This document shows positions 22,546 to 33,475 of a DNA stretch of 64,000 nucleotides, in pieces. The DNA lies in assembly GCA_963969495.1 (NCBI GenBank), contig OZ018318.1, positions 100,307,141 through 100,371,140 on the forward strand, read 5' to 3'. The position numbers were made by a program, and so were the translations under genes. The first letter of the stretch is position 1; each line of letters starts with the position of its first letter. The DNA is from Ceratothoa steindachneri (taxonomy: Eukaryota; Arthropoda; Malacostraca; Isopoda; Cymothoidae). The notes below the pieces were generated by a model, which was not told the DNA's origin, did no database searches, and worked only from the letters and a program-made list of their open reading frames with translations.

Positions 22546-23440
22546 CCTAGGGTTTCGAGGCGAAGGGAGGAAATGACTCGCATGGAGAGCCCAACCTCCC
22601 CAGATAATTCCTCGAAGGCGACAGCGCCTTGTTCGGCCAACAGCGCCCGGAGTTCTGCCTCCGGGAAGCATACGGCCATTCGCGTGAGGGTCTTTTCTTT
22701 GAAGAGGGCTCCAACATCTCCTCCGAGGTAGTCCTGGGGTCATATTCCTTCACTCGAAATGTCTCGGACTCCTGACCAACATTGAGGACTACGGAGGCTC
22801 GTATCCTACCATTCCCCGTTAGCTATCTTGTTTAATGAGAGAATGCTGATCGCGTTGACTCTAACAGAGATTGAACCGCATCTCTCGCTACGTCTAAGCC
22901 AACATGTTTCAGTTTTACTTGGCCAATACTAAGGTGGCGCACTTATGTCGCTTTTCAAGGCTCCATCCAGACCCGGACTTATTCCCCAGCGTGACCGTTT
23001 TCCGTAAGGCGAAAGAACCGCGCGCCTCCACCGAGTCGTTAGACTCACAGGAGGGAACACCGCTGAAGTTGTTCGTGAGGCCATCTTCCGGGGCTCCTAA
23101 AGCTGCCCTCTGAAAGTATGACAGCACCAAAGGAGCTTCAGCTCCTTTGCCCACACCCAGTGGTAGGCTAGGTATCTCAGAGACGGTAGATCCTCGAAAA
23201 GAGGGCCCCATGCCTATGTTTTCGAGGCGGAGGGAGGAAAATACTCGCATGACGAGCCCAATCTCACTTGATGTGTCATCGGAGGCGACAGCGCCTTCAG
23301 CGCATTATGCACTCAATAGCGCTTGGAGTTTTACCTCCGTAAAGCGTACAGCCATTCCTGTGAGGGTATTCTCTTCGAAGGGGGCCCCGCATTTCCTCCG
23401 AACATAGTTTTCCTAGAATTGCCGCGGACTCCGGGCCAAC
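22546..23440 (+). other. Rearranged block in copy D with a duplicated segment
   Basis: The stretch at 22546-22745 (gtttcgaggcgaagggagga, then gacagcgcct) is repeated in diverged form at 23219-23400. Between them lies an out-of-place RT piece at about 22868-22985 (frame reading FQFYLANTKVAHLCRF, with YSDPDLF-like sequence after it). That piece joins the ORF1 tail RKAKEPRASTESLDSQE at about 22990-23045. The order is impossible for a simple LINE copy and implies recombination between two copies at short shared motifs. Confidence 0.6.
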
Positions 23441-23589
23441 TGGTAGGAGCTGCGGAGGCTCGTCTCCTCCCGTTTTCCCTTAGCTTTTTGCAGGAGCCCA
23501 TGCTGGGCGCGTGCCCCCTGTCCACCCTCCCGGGGTATAAGGTTTTCATAACCCCATTACCAAGGGATGGGGCCAGTAAGGAGGATGCG

Positions 23590-24110
23590 TGGTTTACACT
23601 AGGCGTGATGTCTCCGTTCTTTTCTTTGCTTTAGATACCTCCTTCCAAATAGTAGCTGTGCAGCTCTACCTGGATAGGAGTTATAGTTATTTCCGTATAC
23701 ATTCCACCGTCAGCCGACTTAGACGCTGGGGACTTCCGCCGCGTTCTGGCACGGTTGCCGAGGCCCTTTCTCTTGCTCGGAGATATGAACGGTAGACCTT
23801 CTCTCTGGGAAGACTACTCTATTAATTCCAAGGGTCAAGTCCTTGCTGAGCAGATCGGCGAGCTGGAGATGGGTGTCCGAAATGTGAATGAGTTTAAGCA
23901 TCACTTCCCTAGAACCGCTTCCATCTATATTTGTGCTCTCCGGATGCACAGCATGATTTGGGGTGGGGGTGATCGATGACTTCCATGGTAGTGATCACTT
24001 TTCTATTCAAATATCATTTTCTGTGCCACTGCCGCTCGATGGCCCGCTCCGGTGGTGCTTGGCACTGGCGCGGTCTCCGCATTCAGGAAATGACTGATTT
24101 CTCTATTCGA
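23590..24110 (+). pseudogene. EEP endonuclease relic (copy D)
   Basis: The frame reads YTRRDVSVLFFALDTSF and VAVQLYLDRSYSYF at 23590-23700. After a frameshift comes PFLLLGDMNGRPSLWEDYSI at 23755-23830, the family version of the GDFN-x-H block that carries catalytic Asp and Asn. The frame ends near 23979. The last catalytic His block is not recognisable. In the family this domain makes the first-strand nick for target-primed reverse transcription. Confidence 0.75.
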
Positions 24111-24221
24111 TGAGTTTAAGTTGGTAGATAAGGCCGTTGAGTTCATCTCCGGCAACCTCATCACCGCGGGCCTAACTACTATTCCTAGAACGTCTGCCGT
24201 TTTGCAGGCCGACCACTCCCG

Positions 24222-25893
24222 TTGTGGTCAGTCGAGCGTGAGACGGCCATCAAACAGAAGCGTTATGGCTACATGAGCTATAACCGCTTCCCGAAAGATT
24301 TCACTGTCGGTGAATTTCGTCGAGCTAGAGCTAGGTTCCGGTATATTTCGAAGTACCCGCGCCGCTCTTGTCGGGCATACGTGTCTTCACTTAACGGGAA
24401 GACCCCTCTAGCAGAGGTGTGGAAGCGAGTCAAAAGGATTCGGGACAAGTTCTCGCAGGAGCCCCCTCCCTTTCTCCATGAGAATGGGAGCTCAATCTGG
24501 GACCCCACATCCGTGGGGGAATCTTCGAGACCGCTTTCTCTGCATTCTCTAGCCGGGATGCTGCTCCACTTGCATTCAATTCGCGTCGTGATGTCGCCGA
24601 AGGCCGTCAACTGTACTTTACCTCCAGAGGCGGAGAACCCTTCAACGACAGGTTTACTTTGATTGAGTTGCGTTCCGCTCTCGCTTCTTGCGCGGACACA
24701 TCCTCTGGTGCAGACGATGTCCCGCACGCCATGCTTCGACACCTGGGTGAGCGAGGCCTGGCCTTTCTGATAGATTTGTTCAACAGGATCTGGGCAAACG
24801 GTAACCTCCCAGGCTCCTGGCGAATCGCTACTGTTCTCACTTTAGGCAAACCGTGGAGAGATCACTCTTACCCGCCTGGTTTCCGCCCAATCTCTCTAAC
24901 CTCCTGCGTGTGCAAGTTGATTGAAAAATTGGTAAATGTTATATTAGCCCTTTTTTCCGGACACCGTAGGCCATCTGTGTTCTGCATAGTGCTGCTTCCG
25001 CAAGTTCCACTCCACGTCGGATGCTCTGGCCTACTGGAAAAATGCCTTCTGCGGGGCCTTCCTTCGTAGACAGCACTACGCCTCGGTGTTCTTCGACTTG
25101 GAGAAGATCTATGATACCGCATGACGATACGGTATCATAGAGACTCTCCACATGATGAGGGCGAGGTGACGCCTCACAACCTTTCTATGTTAATTTTTGC
25201 GAGACCTTCGATTCCGCGGACGGGTGGGTGGGGCCCTCTCCGGCTCAAATGGAACAGGAAGAGGGTGTCCCGCACTGAAGTATCGTCAGTGTCACACTAT
25301 TTGCCCATAGCATTAATGGCATCACATCGGTGCTGCCGGAAGATGTTCTCTCTACGCTCTACGTTGATGATCTTTAGATCTTTTGGGGCGCGGCCCAGAT
25401 ACCATCTCTAAAGCGTCGACTCCAACCCGCATTGATCGTGTCTCTCGCTTTGGCCAAGATTAAGTTGGTGCACTTCTGCCGCCATCCGCGGCTCCACCCT
25501 GACCGAGATTTATTTCTAAATGTGGTTCGCCTGAAAGTGGTAGAATCTCACCGTTTCCTTGGTCTTGTATTTGACTGACGCTTTACCTGGAAGGCTCATA
25601 TCTAGAGTCTTAGGGCCTCTTGTACCCGCGCCATGGACATTCTTCGTTCCGTAACGTTCAGCACTTGGGGCGCTAATAGGACTACCGCCTTACTTTTTTA
25701 TCGATCCTTTGGTCTTTCGAAGCTCGACCTCGGATGCGAATTTTATGCATCCGCAGTCGAGCGTAATTTGCGGAAGGTGGACTCGATCCAACACACCAGC
25801 CTTCGCCTGGCGACCGGTTCCTTCCGCACTTCCCCTTTTGAAAGCCTACTAGGCGATGCTGGGGAGATGCCACACACTCTGCGCCGTGTATAG
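24222..25893 (+). pseudogene. Reverse transcriptase relic (copy D)
   Basis: The pre-RT linker (24222-24540: FPKDFTVGEFRRARARFRYI, SSLNGKTPLAEVWKRVKRIR) leads to RT motifs at 24659-24960: ADDVPHAMLRHLGERGLAFL, ANGNLPGSWRIATVL, FRPISLTSCVCKLIEKLVNV. YVDD is intact at 25360-25371, but a TAG follows one codon later. Thumb sequence FRTSPFESLLGDAGEMPHTL ends at 25893. The frame is lost between about 24960 and 25340. Codon content and motifs match copies 1 and G. It is inactive. Confidence 0.8.
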
Positions 25894-26092
25894 TGCATAC
25901 TTCGCTGGGGGAAGTGGGCCTCCCTCCTAAGCTGGAACGTCCTTCCATTTCTTGCTTTTGATTTGTCTTTGGTTTGGTGGTGTTTCTTACTTATTTTTAT
26001 TTTAATATAGCCTGGTATTAGGCTTGTAATTAAGTACCGCGACTTGTACCCTTCTAGCCAGTTGTCAGATGGGCGTTATTTAATAAAAGAAA

Positions 26093-27503
26093 TATATTTT
26101 TGCAGTGATCCCCAGGTTTTCCGGCACGGAAGAGAGCCAGACTTGATCATACCTATGTATCGTAGTGACTCATACCAACAACACATACGTTTATGGATTT
26201 AATGCACTACAAATCCCTTAAATCTGATATAAAATCTGTGGGAGATCCTAAAAAAGTGGAAACACCACCTCCGAATACTGCGATGTTAAACCATAGCCGG
26301 GTTCGATTCGTTCCCGAATAGGCCTACCGTTTTGGGATAACTTCGCGCTTGCTCCCATGCGCTATACAGACTTGACCTGTAGTTTCGATCCCGCCTTAAA
26401 CTATTTGTCCCCACTGAGAAATAAAAAGGCCGATAAAGCAGTGGAATCTGTGTTAAAACCAGTATCATTCCCCTACCCATCTTCCTCCCCCACCAAAAGA
26501 TAGATAAGCGGACGCCCTCAAATCGTAACTTACCCCTAGCGTCATTAAGCCAAGACTGGAGAGACGTGGTCACGTGGCTCAGAATTTGCTCCTTAAGTCG
26601 GTGATATCCCGCTGAAAACGATTCCAGACTTCGTTCGCTTCGGACCTTTTTGCACCCGGGTTCTCATTTCGATTGTCCTGTAATATGCTCTCGTCACATA
26701 TGAATGGGTTAATTAAATAATCTGAAGCAATAATATACCCTAAAAAAAACACAAAATCGGCATAGTTCGAGAGTTTGAGTCTGCTTGTACACTGTACAAT
26801 TAACATATCTAGTGTGGAAGACACGATCAGAAGCCCTTTCACTCGCCCTTAGAACATGGATGGCCAAAATTCTCACACATTTCATCGCCTTATGAACATC
26901 CTCCACATTGACCCACAAAGGATTATTAGTTGGCATCTAGAGAATTGTGCCTTCCAGTCCCCAATGAGTTCAAGGGTCTAGCTTAATTGTGGAGGTTCGG
27001 AGAGTAGCGTGGCATCCCACTCCCCAATGTTTTAAGTAGTCCCCTCTTTATTTTGTTCGGTAAGTGTCTTTCAAACTTTTCACTTTTCCAACTTCTCACC
27101 CCGCAATCGTTTTATTTGAGATGCTCTCGTTGGTTTTCGCTTGTTTGTTATGTGCATAAATTTATGCACCCCTGCATTTGTACATTTTCAGTCTTTTGCT
27201 AGAGTATTTCTCTCCCGTTTTGTTTTCCCTACGTCTAATTTCCATAATAAGCAAGTGTACGTTCACCAGACTCCAATTTTCTCTCATTAATTTTAAACGG
27301 GTTAACATCCTCTATCTCGGGTCATTGGGGCTAACCAGGTGGGAGAAAAATAGAGGGGGGGTATAAGAACAAGGAAAATGGGTTAGGTAAAACAAATTGT
27401 AGGATCCCTACAGCAAAACACATCAACCACAATTTCTGTAACTGGGAGGGCCCATTCGAAGTCCTCAATAACATATTTGAGAGAACCTTACATTAAACAG
27501 TGG
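26093..27503. other. Unassigned stretch
   Basis: Two minus-strand frames (26579-26842, 26709-26936) and one + frame (27178-27366) have no recognised motifs. A tRNA B-box-like word at 26291 has no partner A box. The portion at 27150-27380 looks loosely like 30960-31280 (shared gagtatttctctccc and a following G-rich run), which may mark an unnamed old repeat. Confidence 0.4.
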
Positions 27504-27728
27504 GAGGCGGGCCTACCCCTGACGCCGGAGCACGCTTCCTTCTTGTTGCCTATTTGCTTATCTTGTTTTTTTATTGTTGCTTTTTTAGCTTGTGCATTAG
27601 ACTTTGTATTTTTTATCTTTATTTTTTATTTACATGATATTACTTGTTTTTTAATCTAGCCTAGTAGTTAGGCTGTAGCGTGAGTACGGCAACTTTTGCC
27701 CCAGTAGGCTCTTAGAATAAAAAAAAAG
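27504..27728 (+). mobile_element. Family A LINE, 5'-truncated 3' UTR insert
   Basis: It holds only the end of the element: acgccggagcacgcttcc, a T-rich tract, the hairpin tagcctagtagttaggct and a shortened terminal hairpin, then an A-rich tail. It is flanked by cagtgg on both sides (27498-27503 and 27729-27734), a short candidate target duplication. It is a typical dead-on-arrival LINE insertion. Confidence 0.75.
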
Positions 27729-27734
27729 CAGTGG

Positions 27735-28284
27735 CGAAAAACAGGAACGCAAAAAGGTTAAAACACTAAATTAGCATAAATATCAGAAATAATAAAAACA
27801 GGTCACCTCCAACAAGGTCAATAAGCGTTTAGTTGTTTGCCGAATGGTGTCATCGTAAACTAATTGTGTCACAAACAGGGTTTCATTGTTTACATCTTGA
27901 GGCCAAAATGGCCGCGCTCAATGGTGCATAGCGGTGACCAACAATCTCTCATTTGTGAAAGATTTATGAATAATTATTGGTTGTGTAACTAATTATCATT
28001 TTTGATCTGATTTTTCTTTTTTCTTTATTTCAGGAATCGTATTCACAACCGGAAGAATATATTTTAGGTAAATTATGACCGCGATAAATGCCCCTTGTGT
28101 GTTCGTCACTCCTCTCAACCCTTCTGCGATCTTGCATTTCTAACCCCGTGACGGCTGGTCATGTGTAACATGGGTAATCTTGCTGCTGCTGACATCTAGA
28201 GGATTGTGTGCCCCTTATACCCCTAACAACCGCACCTTGCCCTCCGGCCCTAAAATCCGCAGGGAGAGTTGCGGGGTACCTATA
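27735..28284. other. Unassigned stretch
   Basis: AT-rich, with one exon-like short segment (28034-28068, between tttatttcag and gtaaat) that is too small to support. I see nothing else. Confidence 0.35.
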
Positions 28285-28519
28285 TACTCTTGGCCAAAAG
28301 TATAAAGTATCCTATGGATTTATATAATGTAATAAGACATTTGTGGTAAATGAATTCAGTATATTTATTTATTTTTAATTATTTTAATACTTAGTTGGAC
28401 CCCATTTTGCTTTAATTACAGTCATAATTCTTCGTGGCAAGGATTTCACCTCATTTTCACAAATTTCTGACGCCATCTTCCCTAACTCAGCTGGTAATTT
28501 TTCATATAGTTGTTTTATT

Positions 28520-28825
28520 TGTACTCATCGTACTACTTATTACTTTTCCAAGTACTCCTGCGCAATTAGTCTATTTGATTTAGGTCTGGGCTCTATGCTG
28601 AGCACTACATAAAGGTGATCCCTATTTCCCCAGACCAATTCTTGTGTGGTGTATGTATGGCATGGCGCATTGTCCTGCTGAAATATAACTTCATTTCTTG
28701 GTGTTGCGGGATGCATTTTCTGGATAGATGGCATTGAAATTCGTGACAACATGGCGGTAAAAGTTGTGGAGTTCATTCTTCCTTGACACCCAAGGGCACA
28801 GTGATGTATTTCTCTCGCCGTCGTG
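28520..28825 (-). pseudogene. Tc1-like transposase, C-terminal catalytic part
   Basis: The minus frame reads CQGRMNSTTFTAMLSRI, then PRNEVIFQQDNAPCHTYTTQ. QQDNAPCHT is the hallmark block with the second catalytic Asp of Tc1 transposases. Downstream sequence has lost the SPDLNPIE block. The start of this frame (MGPDEARSPV) belongs to antisense LINE sequence and not to the transposase. The N-terminal half lies across the LINE at about 30385-30475 (VSKTIIKRYRET). It is inactive. Confidence 0.75.
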
Positions 28826-30388
28826 CTGACGGGACTCCGGGCCTCGTCCGGCCCCACCTTAGCCTCTCCCTTTCGCTAACATCTAATTTCTGGTTTCTGT
28901 ATCAACAGCCCTCCACTCTTTCACCCCTGTGTAGCCTGTTACACTTGACAACTGGGTGAAAATTAGGATAGCGCCGTGACTGGGTTGACAAGAACTCTGA
29001 TGGGCTTGGGAAAGTTGTTGGGGCACTCCCCCTTTCGCTGCCTCTCAGCGTACCTTATCTTTATTTATTTATTTATTTTTATTTTATTATTATTTATTTA
29101 TTAGACTATTCCCTCAACCTTTTTTCTACCCGCACTTTTTACCAGGAGGAAGTGTTCTCACCTGGTCTATGCCACTAAAAGACGCCAGTCATTCCCTAAG
29201 CCTTTTGGGCTTAGTGCTAGGAAACTCCTTTGAGAGCTCGATGGAGCTCCCGCCCCGGAAACGCCTCTGGTTCTTCTCCCTAGAGTGTAATAGCTTTGAC
29301 TGTGCCGTCACGCCTCTGCTCCCAGAGCTTCCACAACGCCGGAATTAATGCGTTTAACCTTTTTGGAGCACACTTAGTGTCACGCTGGAACCGTGCCAGT
29401 GTATACGGATGGCTCCAAGTCCCAAGAAGAGGTCGGTTTCCACGCCGTATCCCCTCAGTTTGAAATCAGCGGGACTCTACCAGGGGCCTCGTGTATTCAC
29501 TTCCGAGCTGGTGGCAATAAACCGCTCGGTACGGGAGATAACGCTGCGTCTGGTTCGGAGACCGGATTGTGATTTATAGCGACTCACAAAGCCATGGTTT
29601 TGGCGAGCCGGGCGGATGTCGAGATTATCTTCTGCTGGGTTCCTGGACATGTGGGAATTGGAGGAACTGGGCCACCAGACAGGCGTTTCGCTCTTCCTCA
29701 CACCGACTACATGGCAAAAATCAAGGCAGGCCTCCGGACTGCTTGGCAAAGACGATAGGAGACGGCCGAAGCTAGTTAAAATTGCGTGCCATTGCGCTGC
29801 GACTGTTCCCACGGACCTACCCACAAATGCCTCGAAGGTTTCAGGTCACTTCTATCGTCTTCAAATCGGGCGCACTCGCGGGACGCATCGCCATTTGATG
29901 GAGCGTTCGCCTGCACTTTTTTTTAACAAATGACTGCGTTGTCCCCAAGACTGTTCGGTGGTACATTCTTGTTTAATGTCCCATTCTGGGTGACCTTCGC
30001 GCACCATACCTGTCCAGGTATCAGGATGTGCAAGGTCGCTATCGCTTGTTCCTTGTACTCGAGAAGGATTCGTGCACTCAGATGTTTGGATTATCTGACT
30101 TTTTGGAGGAGATTGGCCTCCTCCATTTCATTTGACTCTCTTCAGTGTTCGCCGCAAAATCTAGCGCCAGTTGTAAGTGGGCCTTCCTCCGAGGCCAGAG
30201 CGTGCCTACTCCTTCATGCCTTTCTTCTGTTTTTTACTTTTTCTTTTTTTTTTTTTTTTTGCTGTTTCCTCTTTAGTTCGTTTTTATTTGTTTGGTTTTA
30301 TGGAACTTTAAACTTGCCTAGTACTAGGTTGGAATTTTAATACGGCGACTTAGCCCTTGGAAGCATTTGCCAAATGAGCCTGGTGTGA
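28826..30388 (+). mobile_element. Family A LINE, copy E: leader fragments fused to RNase H
   Basis: It starts with a type II leader piece (gtgctgacgggactccgggc), then a type I leader from about 28923 (cctgtgtagcctgttacac). ORF1, endonuclease and RT are absent except for about 100 bases of RT C-terminus. RNase H begins near 29370. The C-terminal domain (29860-29930) and a 3' UTR with hairpins (30295-30380) follow. It is internally deleted like copy C. Having both leaders in one copy suggests recombination between sub-families. Confidence 0.75.
29370..30130 (+). pseudogene. RNase H and C-terminal domain relic (copy E)
   Basis: RNase H pieces are VYTDGSKSQEEVGFHAVS (29398 on), then VFTSELVAINRSV-type and IYSDSQ sequence, spread over frames. 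The HVGIGG turn around 29650-29670 (gacatgtgggaattggagg) matches the final RNase H motif. The C-terminal finger survives only as RLQIGRTRGTHRHLMERSPA before a poly-T run at 29918-29925 destroys the Cys block. A frameshifted tail follows to about 30130. It is non-functional. Confidence 0.7.
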
Positions 30389-30480
30389 TAGACTTCTTCT
30401 CTAGGTGTTTTTAAACGTTTTCTGCCACATTTCTCTTCCTCGATACAAAGATCTTGGTCTCTCGATATCGTTTTATAATG
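30389..30480 (-). pseudogene. Tc1-like transposase, N-terminal part
   Basis: On minus the sequence gtttccaaaccattataaaa encodes VSKTIIKRYRET, followed by basic SRKRN sequence. This matches the helix-turn-helix and GRPRK-like region of Tc1 transposases. It continues the element whose C-terminal part is at 28520-28825. Confidence 0.55.
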
Positions 30481-30864
30481 GTTTGGAAAACATATCTTAA
30501 AATCTTATATTTTTAGCAGTTTCTACTTATGATAAGCCCCGGCTATGGAGAAGTAGGATGTGTGCTCTGTGCTTCTGTAAGTTCTTTAGTTTTATCCATA
30601 TTACTTATTTAAAACGCTATTGAATCCAGAGTTATAAATTTAAGCTGAAACATAAGAAATATTGGTTAATTTTGATTTTAGAAAACACTATTTTATTAAT
30701 TACACAGTACACACCATTTAGTTAAATAATGAGTAATTCAAACATTAGCAAAATACACTATGAACATATATATTTATGAATAATATGATCAATTCTAAAA
30801 GTTTTTTTTAAATGTTAAATATATAAATTTATAAGGTGTGCTTTATACTTTGGCCAAGGGTGTA

Positions 30865-31449
30865 TCTACCACACATTTTCTCTTCTATCTTCACGAGTAT
30901 CTTTACAGATCTTTCCTTAGCTACTCAATGCAAATACCCACGTTGGCTTTGCGTTCTAAATTCGAGAGGGAAAATCCATTTCTACCTTTCCAGTTTTCCT
31001 TCGAGTATTTCTCTCCCTTTCATTTTCCTCAAGTTTAATTTTGACAAGTGAATCAACGGTCTTTCCTCTTATTTATTTATTTGTTTCCTCCGTCCTCGTG
31101 TTCATAAATGCATCTTACAGGAAGAGTTGCTCACCTTGCAGGTTCATATAGCCACAAGTAGTCTCATCTTTTAACTACTCGGGCTACCTATGTATCACGC
31201 ATGTTCACTTCCCTAATCTTCGCTTATTACAAACCTCATATCACCAACGTTCTGGTGGGGTGAGAGAGGGGGGTTTCCCTCCTTGTTCTTACTTTTTAGG
31301 GGTTGGTAGATGGCATCTGACACAACACTCAATCAAGAACCGGGTCATCGTTATAGGCCAAGAGAAATGCGTCCTGATGGCATTTTCGTGCGGTTTTCCC
31401 ATATAATCCCCGTTGTCTTCACCTTTGCCATTTGGAGTTATTTCTAATC
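30865..31449. other. Unassigned stretch
   Basis: Two overlapping + frames (30836-31051, 30838-31038) start inside the Tc1 terminus and have no motif. The part at 30960-31280 resembles 27150-27380 weakly. Nothing else is supportable. Confidence 0.4.
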
Positions 31450-31750
31450 GCGTGGCCGCGACTCTATAAGTTACTATGTAGGTCCGTAGGTCGGTCGGAT
31501 GGTAACCATTTACTTTTCAATGAGTTTTTTTGTCAATAACGTTGTAACTATTCGGCAGATTCTAAGGAAATTTGAAATCCTTATGTTGTTTTTAATTCTC
31601 TTTCGAATGAAATAATTGACAATGTCCTCCTAAGGTTAGTCCTGTAATTATTAAAAGAAAACTAACTCTGGGTCGGATTGCCTCACTTGTTGAATGTTTT
31701 GAAGGTCATAAGTCAGAATAATTGAGAGCACGCTAATTAGGTCTGTTGAC
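31450..31750 (-). repeat. Repeat Q, copy 2
   Basis: Reverse complement of the element at 63597. It runs from the block complementary to gagtcgcggccacg (31450) to gaataattgagagcacgc and ggtctgttgac (about 31750). One internal unit only. Confidence 0.8.
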
Positions 31751-32540
31751 TTTGTTCTTATTTGGGGACAATTGTCCAGGATTGGCAGACAGTATAGGGA
31801 AGAGCGGAACGCAGGTCCGTTAGCTTAGTCTGCGCAGACTTGCTCAGGCCCCCCGCAGCGGCGCGCTCGCTCCTACCAGCCTCTACCATGTCCATGGAAC
31901 CAGCACAACAGAATCTCGAGATTACCCTCGCATGCAGTACTGGTGGTGCCATTGATACTAGTAGACGATAAATATTGTAGATTGGCGGGACGCCGAGTTT
32001 GACGCATGCAACTCTTATCTACGTCACGCAGATCAAATTACAACGCCGCTGTCTCTCCCCTCCCTCCTTCAAACACAAATCCACACTCACCTTGACTGTG
32101 AACGGATAGCCTTCCCCCACCACGCAACGTAGACCGCGACCGCTAGTAGCCACGGACTTACCAGTAATTGTCATACTGATCTTTGTGAATTTCATTATTC
32201 CTCAGGGGCGGGGCTAAAAATAGGTGGTTGGTTGAATAATAATTATATTATGGAGTCTGAGGTGGCTCGTTAGAAGCCCCCTACCCAATGAACAAGTTCT
32301 TACAAAGAGGGAAAGAACTCATTTTAGCTCCCCCGAAGTACGAAACAACACATCATTTCTTCACTTATAAAAAGTACTCGAATCTGGAATAATTGATTAT
32401 CGCAAGTCGTTGAAAACACTTCGGTTGATTTAAGAATCGAGGATTTTAGGGCCTTGGCTCGTCCTCAATTCAAGAATTCCCTTCTGTGTCATCTGTGGAT
32501 CTTCCATGGTCTGCCATCGTCGCCATCGGACGATTGAAAC
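31751..32540. other. Unassigned stretch with a GC-rich core
   Basis: A GC-rich block at about 31845-31900 (cccccgcagcggcgcgctcg) stands out from AT-rich surroundings. The minus frame 31758-31952 is alanine/serine-rich, as expected from GC-rich DNA, and has no recognised domain. It could be a small CpG-rich regulatory patch or a transposon end; neither can be shown. Confidence 0.35.
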
Positions 32541-32765
32541 AAGGTCAACAGACCCAAGTCGCGTGCTCTCAATTATTCTCACTCGTGACCTTACGACCTA
32601 CAAAACTTTCAATAATTCCCGGAAAGAGATTTAAAACAACATAAGAGTTTAAAATTTCGTTAGAATCGGCCGAATAGTTACGATGTTATTGCCCCAAAAA
32701 CTGATTGGAAAATAAAACTGTTACCGACCGACCTGCGGCCCTACATAGGAACTTGAGTCGCACCT
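32541..32765 (+). repeat. Repeat Q, copy 3 (shortened)
   Basis: It starts caaggtcaacagacccaagt, continues with the ctcaattattctcactcgtg block, then a partial internal unit (gttagaatcggccgaatagt), and ends near acttgagtcgc. Part of the internal unit is deleted. Confidence 0.8.
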
Positions 32766-33156
32766 AAAAATAGTAGTTTTGCATCTTAAAAATAATCCAT
32801 GATTGGCTTCGATTTGTATAAATTATTCAAGCGTTTCCAATGGATTATCCATTTCATTCAAGCGTTTCCAATGCATTAACTATTTCATTTACTGGGACAA
32901 AAGCTGTATGGGCTGAATGCTACGAATTTTTAACTGAAATTCAGTGTGTGGCTGTATGGAGCTTCCAAACTATCGGTCTACACACCAAGTTTTGTGAGAA
33001 GTGGAAGAGCAACGTTGGATTACTACTGTCCTTGAAAACACTTCTTCAATGGCCTCTTTGTAGTAAATGAGCGCATATCTCTGGATTAAGTATCCGATTT
33101 ATATGAAATATTCGGTGAAAGAGTTCTAGATAAGCGTCTCGCTTTTTAGTCGCTTA
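32766..33156. other. Spacer between repeat Q copies
   Basis: It contains a 21-base near-repeat (caagcgtttccaatg, at about 32828 and 32861) and a 76-codon + frame (32840-33070) with no recognised motif. Nothing functional can be supported. Confidence 0.35.
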
Positions 33157-33475
33157 CACGCGACTCTATAAGTTACTATGTCGGTCCGTAGATCAGTCGG
33201 TCGGATGGTAACATTTTACTTTTCAATGAGTTTATTTGGCAATAACATGGTAACTATTCGGCCGATTCTAACGAAATTTCAAACCCTTATGTTTTTTACA
33301 TTCTTTTTCGAATAATATAGTTACCAAAGTCTTCCAAAGGTTAGCCAGGGAATTATTAAAAGAAAACTAATTCTGGGTCGGATTTCCCCACTTGTTGAAA
33401 GTTATGAAGGTCATAAATCAGAATAATTGAGAGCACGCGACTTAAGTCTGTTGACCTAATTGTCAAAAGAGCATA
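33157..33475 (-). repeat. Repeat Q, copy 4
   Basis: Same orientation as 31450-31750 and of similar length. Landmarks on + are cgcgactctataagttacta at the left end and gagcacgcgacttaagtctg at the right end. With copy 3 between them on the opposite strand, the three can form large inverted structures. Confidence 0.8.

Larger units (their letters stand above)
20340..26092 (+). mobile_element. Family A LINE, copy D, nearly full length but rearranged
   Basis: This is the most complete copy. A type I leader (about 20530-21500) contains a long TTA-rich tract at 20690-20885. ORF1 remains lie at 21590-22500, a rearranged ORF1/ORF2 boundary at 22546-23440, endonuclease at 23590-24110, and RT at 24222-25893. 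The 3' UTR with both hairpins ends in a short A-rich tail near 26092. RNase H and the C-terminal finger are deleted: the RT thumb joins the 3' UTR at about 25894. No long frame is intact. The 20340-20530 stretch is GC-rich and probably belongs to the leader. Confidence 0.8.
28285..30864 (-). mobile_element. Tc1-like transposon split by LINE copy E
   Basis: The left terminus tactcttggccaaaagtata (28285-28304) is complementary to the right terminus ending at 30864 (ctttatactttggccaaggg on +). Both are next to TA, the Tc1/mariner target. The interior is Tc1 transposase on the minus strand: an N-terminal piece between about 30385 and 30475 and a C-terminal piece at 28540-28825. Between them sits LINE copy E (28826-30388). 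About half of the transposase is missing, so the LINE insertion or a later event removed the middle. Confidence 0.75.

Noticed and set aside
24278..24742. 154-codon minus-strand frame opposite the RT linker
   Set aside because: It is the shadow of the + strand LINE ORF2, whose motifs are clear. Similar antisense frames at 51101-51619, 54192-54734 and 56874-57377 were rejected for the same reason.
26286..26310. tRNA B-box-like word (gggttcgattc)
   Set aside because: No A box at a suitable distance upstream and no foldable arms.
28034..28068. 35-base exon-like segment between tttcag and gtaaat
   Set aside because: Too short and unsupported by coding content; AG and GT signals are frequent by chance in AT-rich DNA.
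27150..31280. Weak similarity between 27150-27380 and 30960-31280 as a repeat family
   Set aside because: Only short shared words (gagtatttctctccc) in T-rich DNA; not enough to define a repeat by eye.
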